A DNA stretch of 64,000 bases, taken from contig CAIQCK010000121.1 of assembly GCA_903870275.1 (NCBI GenBank), forward strand, positions 124,001 through 188,000, read 5' to 3'. Shown here in pieces: positions 8,801 through 15,169 of the stretch (position 1 is the first letter of the stretch; each line of letters starts with the position of its first letter). Source of the stretch: an uncultured bacterium (GTDB lineage: Bacteria; Verrucomicrobiota; Verrucomicrobiia; CAIQCK01). Made by a program: the position numbers and the translations under genes. The notes beneath the pieces are model-generated. The model did no database searches. It worked only from the letters and a program-made list of their open reading frames with translations, and had not been told where the DNA came from.

Positions 8801-10074
8801 TGATTGCGCAAGTGCTCGACCGTGCGGCGCAGGTGCGTGGCGTAGTTTTCCCAGAACCGGGGGTCCTTGAACCGGTAGTTCTGATCGCACCAAACCGCGC
8901 CCTCGACAACAATCAACAGCCCCAGTTCATCGGCGACCTCGTAGAAAAGCTCCGGCCACGGCTGTGTGTGAAGGCGGATGGCGACGCAATGGGCTTCCTT
9001 GACGGCGCGATAGGTCGCTTCGATTTCCGCGCGGTCCACCATCCGATGCTGCGGCCAGGTCGAGGTCGCGAGTAAGTTGATCTTCGTGCCGTTGAGGTAG
9101 AACGCATCCTTCTCGGCCCAGAGTTCACGGAAACCGAAGCGCGTCGAGCAAGCGTCGTATGTTGGCTCGGCCAGTTCGACGCGCAACTCATAAAGCTGCG
9201 GTGAGAGATGGCTCCACAATTTGGGATTGGGCCACGCCTTCGCCAAGGTCACGGCTTGAGTCTCGCCGGCCTTGAGCGCCAGCTTCATCGCAGGCATTTC
9301 GATGACCGGGCGTGTGTGCGCGGTAACGGTCTTGCCCGGCACGCCAAGCTCGAAGACCCGTCCCTTCACAACGACTTCGTGTGATGCGGAATCTTCATTC
9401 GCCACGGTGATTTCCGCTTCGAGCCGTTTTTGCCGAAACGAGGTCTTCACGAACACTTCCTGGACGTGCACTGGCGGTACCACGCGCAAGGTCACATTGT
9501 CCCAGATGCCGTAAAGAGTAAACAAACCGCCGATGGGTGACAGCAGCCGGTCTTGGGGGGTTGAGCGGAGTTGTTCCCAGTTCTTTGCCGCCGACAAGTT
9601 CGCCTTTTCGCTGAACACGCTCGTCCAGTCGCAGACGCCGACGAGCAGTTCGTTCGTGCCGCCGAACTTCACCGCGTCCGTGATGTCCACCTCGAACGGT
9701 TCGTAGCCGCCGAGATTTCCACCGACCTTGCGGCCGTTCACCAGGATGGTGCTGTTGAACTTCACCCCGTTAAAGCGGAGCTTGAGACGCTGGCCGGTCC
9801 AGTCGGCGCGCGCCTCAAACGATCGCCTAAACCAGGCGCGCTCGTAGTTCGTGCCGGAGACGTAATCCGGCACGCGACAAGGCTTCCATGTTTCCTGCGG
9901 CGGTTTGGACAGGTCGTCAACCTTTTGCATGAACCAGTCACCATTCAGGCTGACCTCGACCCTGGGTGCTGCCGCCACTGCATGGTGCAAACAGAGGATA
10001 GGCAGGATGAGCAAGGCTTTCATAAACGCATTCATGTTGGCCGACGAACGGTTTTTTCTGCGATCAAGAGGCAT
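5881..10074 (-). CDS. Secreted GH2-family glycoside hydrolase with C-terminal CBM-like repeats
   Basis: This 1397-residue exported enzyme resembles beta-galactosidase and beta-glucuronidase. A signal peptide covers about 14-36 (MKALLILPILCLHHAVAAAP). The GH2 jelly roll (about 40-200), Ig-like domain (200-310) and TIM barrel (320-600) follow. The general acid/base is probably E436 in WSLENEI and the nucleophile E537 in YIGEFMY. The later third includes a ThuA/amidotransferase-like segment, then two related modules of about 90 residues ending in LSFINDFYAPPEDRNL and LVFTNDAYRPPQDRNL. These resemble calcium-dependent xylan-binding modules (CBM60-like). ATG 10074 is chosen because GAGG lies just upstream; ATG 10035 is an alternative. 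The exact sugar cannot be predicted. It is probably a polysaccharide degrader. Confidence 0.85.
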   Translation of the reverse strand: MPLDRRKNRSSANMNAFMKALLILPILCLHHAVAAAPRVEVSLNGDWFMQKVDDLSKPPQETWKPCRVPDYVSGTNYERAWFRRSFEARADWTGQRLKLRFNGVKFNSTILVNGRKVGGNLGGYEPFEVDITDAVKFGGTNELLVGVCDWTSVFSEKANLSAAKNWEQLRSTPQDRLLSPIGGLFTLYGIWDNVTLRVVPPVHVQEVFVKTSFRQKRLEAEITVANEDSASHEVVVKGRVFELGVPGKTVTAHTRPVIEMPAMKLALKAGETQAVTLAKAWPNPKLWSHLSPQLYELRVELAEPTYDACSTRFGFRELWAEKDAFYLNGTKINLLATSTWPQHRMVDRAEIEATYRAVKEAHCVAIRLHTQPWPELFYEVADELGLLIVVEGAVWCDQNYRFKDPRFWENYATHLRRTVEHLRNHPSVVMWSLENEILHCATFGPKSPVAKDGLADMGHRVKQWDPTRLITYEADLDPRGAADVLGLHYPWPEYPHVNQYPNCCYWMDGEIPMHRPLVDDERERWQWDRRKPLYIGEFMYAPPRNSDADTVFCGDQTYANLDGSHTLAKASAWRMQIEAYRWHGVSGICPWTMFEGPGGVLAREKNPLWAAVHDCFEPNAVFVKEYDSRFYAGDEVCRTLVAYNDTFAGGDFTVAWSLICGGKPTAQGRQHLRLGSAEHQVIAVRFRAPSVTEPADAQFKVTLRCEGRGVCFENTKSYRIHPRARLTVPAGCRLALYDPIGTTEACFTAKGLAFTKITSLAETPDSADVLIVGERVLKAATQPAGEHIVGQSNPDRERLDAFVRNGGRVLVLQQQEYPGNLLSASLSDYASTITFGQMATHLILRGVGADDLKFWRGDHGVSTNELLCPTSGGCRPIIVSGSGSGLSHAPLVELPRGKGTMVLCQLRLLEKAATEPVAQQLLQNTLDYLAAFAPDTRATCVISDAADFKQLLATLRLRSDDLTGKLASADLARYGLMIICGSGAEITAQQGKIRSWIEGGGSAIFQSLTPADMEKLNAIFPKSAALQSHRGHVRWLNRADPLTAACTWESLNWLGKHEDSSEERTPLADGVADYALVSRGLIGAGIQQLNASEMAYDKKNAQTDGQQLTFFTDGSATQDIRIPEDGRYGISVTAKGDPAAGLWPLMEVAVDGEVADVLSVPSRKWMTLTAPCELKRGAHTLKLSFINDFYAPPEDRNLHVKQVAVVRMPAGAEGFVALSRPAFLVKFDIGKGRAVVDEIAWPTESRNTRKALQYAQTLLTALGADFEDARGDLLGSDEMQEAKGAFSGQFSRAADHVTLASNGHVVVRAKFARGGRYTFELVARGTPLDNVYPLVDVLVDDAKVGTIELRSEEWRPYWLQTDVAEGRHEIKLVFTNDAYRPPQDRNLCLQKLLIRRR

Positions 10075-10145
10075 CTTGCCTCATTCGCCCGACGAAGCAA
10101 TTCCAGACTTGATCTCGTGCGGCTATCCAAGCTGTGTGTAGTACC

Positions 10146-12809
10146 CTAGACCACGAAATACGTCGCTTCGGGATGATGCAAGACGATGGCGGCGGTGCTG
10201 GCTTCGGGATTGAGCAGGTGGCCGGCGGTCAGCTCGACGCCCAATTCCTCCTTGATCGGCATGAGTTGGAACATCTTCTCCTGCTCGGCGAGGTCGGGCA
10301 GGGCAGGGTAGCCGAAGCTAAAGCGCAGGCCGCGGCGCGCGTCGAGCCGCAGCTCGTGTTTGATCCGGTCGTTCATCCACGACGCGACGCCCTCGGCGGC
10401 TTCGACGTAGAGGCCATGGATGAAGTAGCTGCGCGTGTAGTCGTTCTTAGCATTCAACTCGTCGCAGATTTCCGTGCCGCGCGCGCCGACGGTGGCAAGC
10501 TGAAGCGGCAGCACGTCGCAGCGGCCGCTTGCGACGCCAAGTTGCCGCGCAAACGCGGGCGTTGGCGCGAAGTAATCGGCGAGGCAAAGGTTATGGCTCT
10601 GCACGGCGCCGGCCGGCTGGCGCGGGAAGTTGAAGCGCACCACCTCGGTGAGATCGGCGAGCGGCACGCCTTCCGCGGCCTCGCGCGGTTCATAGATGAC
10701 AAGCGAGTCACCTTCGCTGGCGCACGGGAAGTAACCGTAGATGGCTTTCGGCGTCAGGTAATTGCCGGCGAGGAACTCGTCCTCGAGCTGCCGCAGCATC
10801 GGATCGAACTTTTCCTTGATGAGCCGCTCCTTGTCCTTCTCCTTCGACGCGCCCCACTGGAGCAGGAAGAGCGTCTTGCGGTCAATCAGCGGAAAGATTT
10901 CGCGCGGGTTGACGTAGGGCACGACGCGCCATCCCCAGAACGGCGGCGCGGGCGATTCGACGCCGAGCTTCACGCGGCTGCGCAACGCGCGCGGGCTGCT
11001 GGCGGTGGCGGCGCGCTGTTTTTCGAGGCGCTGAATCATGTCGAGCGATTCGTGCGCGGCCTGGTGCTGGGCGGCGATGGTGTCGCCGCGCGTGGCGGGA
11101 TTGACGAGTTTGTCGCACCAGTTGAGGCCTTCGAAGGCGTCCTTGGAAAAAAACACGCCGCCGGGATAGAGCTGCGTGCGCGCTTCGTCCACGAAGCCGG
11201 CTTTGAAACCGAAGTTGCGGTTGATCGCCGCGCCGCCGATGAGCACGGGAATCTGCTGGCCCTGCTTGTGGAGTTCCTGCACGCAGATTGGCATCTGTTT
11301 CGAGGTGGAGACGAGCAGTGCCGAGAGGCCGATGGCGTCGGCTTTCACCTCGATGGCTTTGTTGATGATGGCCGAGACCGGCACCTGTTTGCCGAGATCG
11401 AACACGGTGTAGCCGTTGTTGCTGAGGATGGTCTTGACGAGGTTCTTGCCGATGTCGTGCACGTCGCCGAAGACGGTGGCGAGGACGACCTTGCCCTTTG
11501 TCGAGCCTTCCTGTTTTTCGAGGAACTGCTCGAGGTATGCAACGCACCGTTTCATCACCTCGGCCGACTGGAGCACGAACGGCAGGATCAACTCGCCCGC
11601 GCCGAACTTGTCGCCGACTTCCTTCATCGCCGGCAGCAGGACGTTGTTGAGCACGTCCACTGGCTGGCGGGCGAAGCGCGGTTTCACCGCCGCGAACGCC
11701 GCAAGCGCATCGGTCTGCTTCTGCGCGAGAAAATCGGCGGCGGTCTTCTCCGCGTCCGCGTTGCCGAAAAGCACCTCGTTGATGAGCGCCTCGGCGCCGT
11801 CGGGTTTGCGGTGGACGATCTTCCAATGAATTTTGCCGGCGGCGTCGAGCGCGGCCAGCGTTTCGTCTTCCTTCGACGGACCGCCGGCCACGACGGTCTT
11901 CTGCTGCTCGAAGTAGGCGATGAACCGCGGCAACGCTTCGGCGCGGCGGTTGAAAACCATGTCGTCGGCGAGCGCGCGCTCCTCGCCGGAAATCTCGGAG
12001 TACGGTTTGATCTCGGCCGGGTTGACGATGGCGGTGTCGAGGCCGGCCTGCACACAGTGATGGAGAAAGACGGAGTTGAGCACGGCGCGCGCCGGTTTGC
12101 CCAGGCCGAAGCTGATGTTGGAGACGCCGAGGCAGGTCAACGCGCCGGGAATGCCGGCCTTGATTCGGCGGATGCCCTCGATGGTTTCCAACGCCGAGCT
12201 GCGGAACTCGGCGTCGCCGGTGGCCAGTGTGAATGTGAGCGCGTCGAAGATCAGGTCGTGCGGCTCGATGCGCCAGCGCCGGGTGACGATGGCGGCCATC
12301 TTTTCCGCGATGCGAAATTTCAGTTCGGCGGTCTTGGCCATGCCGCCGTCTTCCTTGGAGATGGTGAGCGCGATGAGCGCCGTGCCGTGTTCCTCGGCGA
12401 TGGGGCAGACGGCTTCGATGCGCTCAAGGCCGTTCTCCATGTTGATGGAGTTGAGCACGGCGCGGCCGGGGTAAACTTTCAGCGCCGCCTCGAACACCTT
12501 CGGGTCGGTGGCGTCAATCACCAGCGGCGCCTCGATGCTCTGGGCGAGCTTCTTGACGAGGATGCGCATCTGGTCCGCCTCGTCGCTGCGCTCAGTGACG
12601 GCGACGCACACGTCCAGCAGGTGCGCGCCGCTCTCGACCTGTTGGCGGGCCACCTGGACGATGCCGGCGTAGTCGTCGGCCAGCAGGAGCTGCTTGATCT
12701 TGCGCGAGCCTTGCGCGTTGACGCGCTCGCCGATGAGCGTCGGCGCCGGGTCTTGCAGGAGCGCCACGCGCTTCATCGCGCTGGAGACGTAGGGAGTGAA
12801 GGAGGACAT
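10146..12809 (-). CDS. metH: Methionine synthase, folate/B12/activation part
   Basis: This 887-residue protein carries MetH domains 2-4. The pterin-binding barrel starts at LIGERVNAQGSRK (about residue 25). The cap and B12-binding domains follow, with the cobalt-ligand motif GDVHDIGKN, the GLSALL loop and VLIGGAAINR. The C-terminal reactivation domain has RFSFGYPALPDLAEQEKMF, which binds AdoMet. It would move the methyl group from methyltetrahydrofolate to cobalamin and repair oxidised cobalamin. The homocysteine-binding domain is missing but is encoded immediately upstream in the same frame; together the two parts have about the normal MetH length. No good Shine-Dalgarno site precedes the ATG, so translation may be coupled to the upstream gene. 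Confidence 0.92.
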   Translation of the reverse strand: MSSFTPYVSSAMKRVALLQDPAPTLIGERVNAQGSRKIKQLLLADDYAGIVQVARQQVESGAHLLDVCVAVTERSDEADQMRILVKKLAQSIEAPLVIDATDPKVFEAALKVYPGRAVLNSINMENGLERIEAVCPIAEEHGTALIALTISKEDGGMAKTAELKFRIAEKMAAIVTRRWRIEPHDLIFDALTFTLATGDAEFRSSALETIEGIRRIKAGIPGALTCLGVSNISFGLGKPARAVLNSVFLHHCVQAGLDTAIVNPAEIKPYSEISGEERALADDMVFNRRAEALPRFIAYFEQQKTVVAGGPSKEDETLAALDAAGKIHWKIVHRKPDGAEALINEVLFGNADAEKTAADFLAQKQTDALAAFAAVKPRFARQPVDVLNNVLLPAMKEVGDKFGAGELILPFVLQSAEVMKRCVAYLEQFLEKQEGSTKGKVVLATVFGDVHDIGKNLVKTILSNNGYTVFDLGKQVPVSAIINKAIEVKADAIGLSALLVSTSKQMPICVQELHKQGQQIPVLIGGAAINRNFGFKAGFVDEARTQLYPGGVFFSKDAFEGLNWCDKLVNPATRGDTIAAQHQAAHESLDMIQRLEKQRAATASSPRALRSRVKLGVESPAPPFWGWRVVPYVNPREIFPLIDRKTLFLLQWGASKEKDKERLIKEKFDPMLRQLEDEFLAGNYLTPKAIYGYFPCASEGDSLVIYEPREAAEGVPLADLTEVVRFNFPRQPAGAVQSHNLCLADYFAPTPAFARQLGVASGRCDVLPLQLATVGARGTEICDELNAKNDYTRSYFIHGLYVEAAEGVASWMNDRIKHELRLDARRGLRFSFGYPALPDLAEQEKMFQLMPIKEELGVELTAGHLLNPEASTAAIVLHHPEATYFVV

Positions 12810-12813
12810 TGAA

Positions 12814-12841
12814 AATCAGTGATCAGTGAACAGTAATCAGC
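12814..12841. repeat. Four tandem degenerate heptamers between the metH halves
   Basis: The stretch reads AATCAGT, GATCAGT, GAACAGT, AATCAGC: four 7-bp units with one to three changes each. It overlaps the stop codon of the upstream metH part (12837-12839) and ends five bases before the downstream ATG. Short tandem heptamers of this kind are known as intergenic repeats in some bacteria. Confidence 0.75.
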
Positions 12842-13808
12842 TCAGCGTGCGTTTGCGTGGGGTGACGCCTTGGAGGGATTCGATGACGGCGCGCATGTGG
12901 TCGGGCGTCGTGCCGCAACAGCCGCCGACGATGTTGACGCCGAATTCCTCGACGAACTCGCGCAGGTGCCGGGCGAGGTCGGCGGGCGTTTCGGGATAGA
13001 ACGCGTGGCCGTCGCGGTTTTCCGGGAGGCCGGCGTTGGGAATGACGCTGATCGGCAGCCGCGAGTTCTCGCAGAGGAAGCGGACCGGGTCGCGCATTTC
13101 CCGCGGGCCGGTGGAGCAGTTCAGGCCGATGACATCCACGCGAAGCGATTCGAGCGTGGTCATGGCCGCGCCGATGTCGGTGCCGAGCAGCATCCGCTGC
13201 GTCATGTCCAGCGTCACCTGCGCCTGGATCGGCAGGCTGCGGCCGAGGTCGCGGAAGCACTGGCGGAAGCCGGCGATCTCGGCTTTCACTTCGAGCATGT
13301 CCTGCGACGTTTCGATGAGCAGCAGGTCGCAGCCGCCTTCGATGAGCGGCTTGGCTTGCTCGGCGTAAATGGCGGCCAGTTCGTCGAACGTGATCTTGCC
13401 CAGATCCGGGTCGTCGGTGCTCGGCAACATGCCGGACGGGCCGACGGAGCCGGCGACGAAGCGCGGCCGCTCCGGCGTGCTGAACTTGTCGGCGGCGCGG
13501 CGGGCGAGTTGCGCGGCGGTGAAGTTGAATTTGTAAACGTCCCCGGCCGTGCCGTGGCGGTATTCGCCGAGCTTGACGCGCGAGCCGCCGAACGTGTCGG
13601 TCTCCAGCGCGTCGCAGCCGACGGCGAGAAACGATTCGTGAATATCGGCGATCACGTCGGGCCGCGAGAGCACAAGCCCCTCGTTCCAGCCTTCGCGGCC
13701 TTCGAGGAAATCGTCCTTGCCCAGTTTTCGCGACTGGATGCAAGTGCCCATCGCGCCGTCAAAGACGACGACGCGCCGGCGCACGGTTTCGAGATATCGG
13801 CTCTCCAT
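12837..13808 (-). CDS. metH: Methionine synthase, homocysteine-binding part
   Basis: This 323-residue protein is the homocysteine S-methyltransferase domain (MetH domain 1), which activates homocysteine through a zinc thiolate. VVFDGAMGTCIQSR opens the barrel. The zinc cysteines are C in IGLNCSTGP and the CC pair in NIVGGCCGTTPDHM. It ends in TGA exactly where the domain linker of ordinary MetH would run on. Reading past that TGA in the same frame reaches the downstream gene after nine codons, one of them another TGA. ATG 13808 is preferred over the TTG at 13847 because family homology begins soon after it. The two products probably form a working two-subunit synthase. Confidence 0.9.
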   Translation of the reverse strand: MESRYLETVRRRVVVFDGAMGTCIQSRKLGKDDFLEGREGWNEGLVLSRPDVIADIHESFLAVGCDALETDTFGGSRVKLGEYRHGTAGDVYKFNFTAAQLARRAADKFSTPERPRFVAGSVGPSGMLPSTDDPDLGKITFDELAAIYAEQAKPLIEGGCDLLLIETSQDMLEVKAEIAGFRQCFRDLGRSLPIQAQVTLDMTQRMLLGTDIGAAMTTLESLRVDVIGLNCSTGPREMRDPVRFLCENSRLPISVIPNAGLPENRDGHAFYPETPADLARHLREFVEEFGVNIVGGCCGTTPDHMRAVIESLQGVTPRKRTLS

Positions 13809-13900
13809 AGAGCTTGCCAAGCTATCAAGCCGCCGCCCGCTTTTCAATCCGCGTCGGAGGAAATTCGCAATTCACCGGAACGAGCTTGCCGGCGGCATCG

Positions 13901-13987
13901 GACACGTTGAGCTTTGACTGGATGGTGTCCTCGGAGTTGAACAGGGATTACCTGACGTTCGCGATAGACGGGGTGAACCGTTCTTGA
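13901..13987 (+). pseudogene. Fragment duplicating the C-terminal module of the M64 peptidase
   Basis: Bases 13901-13979 match 17373-17451 at 73 of 79 positions. They encode TLSFDWMVSSELN-DYLTF-IDGVN in frame, then reach TGA at 985-987 of this kilobase. The match stops abruptly on both sides and no start is present. It looks like the remnant of a paralogue or a short duplication. Confidence 0.75.
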
Positions 13988-14066
13988 ACAGTCATCCGAT
14001 CAACGCCAGTCATGACGACTCGCAAGAGCAAGCGTGTCGCCAACAGTGAAACAGAATTCATTTGGT

Positions 14067-14096
14067 TTGAAACGTATTGGGCGTGACGGGTATAAT
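14067..14096 (+). promoter_or_regulatory. Sigma-70-like promoter candidate
   Basis: TTGAAA (14067-14072) and TATAAT (14091-14096) are separated by 18 bases. The -10 lies inside the near-palindrome GGTATAATACC (14089-14099), which could be an operator. It would leave a long leader of about 280 bases before the gene at 14381. Confidence 0.4.
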
Positions 14097-14380
14097 ACCG
14101 GTTGCAGTAAAGATCGCCAAAGGAGCGGTCGGATGTCGTGAAGGCGTTTTAACACCAGACCAAGGAGTTCATGAAGAGGAACTTCGACCGAGAATCGAGG
14201 TTTGAACAACAGACAACATCGCCTGGAGCAGATATGTCTTTGTCTTCAGGTTTTGCCGGATCACCCGGCGCCGCGGGATTTTGCTCGAAAGACCATCGCA
14301 GCGGACGCATCGCGTTTGGCGTTTTTCAAATCCTTTTGGAGCCTCCTGCGCGCTGTTTCGTGCCAGGGATTGGAATTTGA

Positions 14381-15169
14381 GTGAAAAGGCGTCTCTTAAT
14401 TGCGCTGTTGCTCGTTGTTGCAGCAGGCTTGATGCTTGGGCTGGCGGTTCTGCTGCAGCGTCACGCGGGTTTTTCAACGATTCTCGCATCCGGCCCGCCT
14501 TCTCCTCATGCCGGCTCGAAACCGCAACCGCCGCTTGCCACCGTGTCCACAATGGCAACCGTCGCCGCGCCGCAGACTCCGGGACAACCCGCGGTGACGG
14601 GGCGCTTGGCAAACGCACCCATAACATCCACCTCTGTTGCGACGGCGGCATCATCGGCCGCCGCGCCAACGCCTTCAGCTGCCGGGCAGCCAACATCGCC
14701 CCCAGTCCCGCCGCTTCCATCCGCCGCATTCACACTACCGGCGGCGCTGCCGACCTTCCTCACCGATACGAAACCGTCGGTAACCGAGATGTTGTTTCTG
14801 ATTTTCCATCTGGACAAAGGCAGGCTGACGCTGCAACAGGCGGTGCGAACCGCGGGCTACATGCCGTTGCCGGCGGCGACACCGATGGTGGCTGGTATTT
14901 ATCACCGGCTGGTGTCCGCGAACGGAACGGTGCTGGCACAAAGCGTGTGCGTTGACCCGGCCATTGTGTATCACGATTCACCCCGGGCGGATGGTTCGGG
15001 CCTGTTGGAGGGCGGGCGAGTGCGGTTGGAGAGCGTGGACTTCGATGTGCGTTATCCGGCGTTGCCCGGGGCGAGCCGGATCGAACTGTATCAGGTGGAC
15101 GCCACCACGGACGTTCGCAGCCTGGACCAACGGGCCAAGGGATTTTATGGATCGTTTCCATTGCCTTAA
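14381..15169 (+). CDS. Membrane-anchored protein coupled to M64 peptidase
   Basis: This 262-residue protein has one N-terminal membrane segment (RLLIALLLVVAAGLMLGLAVLL), a long Pro/Ala/Thr/Ser-rich linker (about 35-125) and a folded C-terminal domain (about 130-255). The C-terminal part, with YHRLVSANGTVLAQS and YPALPGASRIELYQVD, resembles the beta-sandwich that precedes the catalytic domain in some M64 peptidases; this is inference from memory of the family. The start is GTG 14381. Its end overlaps the next gene by 23 bases, suggesting translational coupling and a joint function, perhaps as a separate pro- or adaptor domain. Confidence 0.6.
   Translation: MKRRLLIALLLVVAAGLMLGLAVLLQRHAGFSTILASGPPSPHAGSKPQPPLATVSTMATVAAPQTPGQPAVTGRLANAPITSTSVATAASSAAAPTPSAAGQPTSPPVPPLPSAAFTLPAALPTFLTDTKPSVTEMLFLIFHLDKGRLTLQQAVRTAGYMPLPAATPMVAGIYHRLVSANGTVLAQSVCVDPAIVYHDSPRADGSGLLEGGRVRLESVDFDVRYPALPGASRIELYQVDATTDVRSLDQRAKGFYGSFPLP

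Larger units (their letters stand above)
13809..14380. other. Non-coding stretch between metH and the M64 pair
   Basis: These 572 bases hold no convincing gene. They include a decayed copy of the C-terminal module of the M64 peptidase (13901-13987) and a promoter-like pair at 14067-14096. A 69-codon frame from ATG 14171 has AAGGAG only three bases upstream and a composition unlike the neighbours, so I do not call it. No riboswitch fold for metH was recognised. Confidence 0.6.

Noticed and set aside
10134..12812. Plus-strand open frame of 892 codons opposite metH
   Set aside because: Antisense shadow of the metH gene, with composition typical of a reverse-complement frame.
14171..14380. 69-codon frame before the 262-residue protein
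   Set aside because: The Shine-Dalgarno-like AAGGAG is too close to the ATG, an overlapping second frame is equally open, and no family or membrane pattern is visible.
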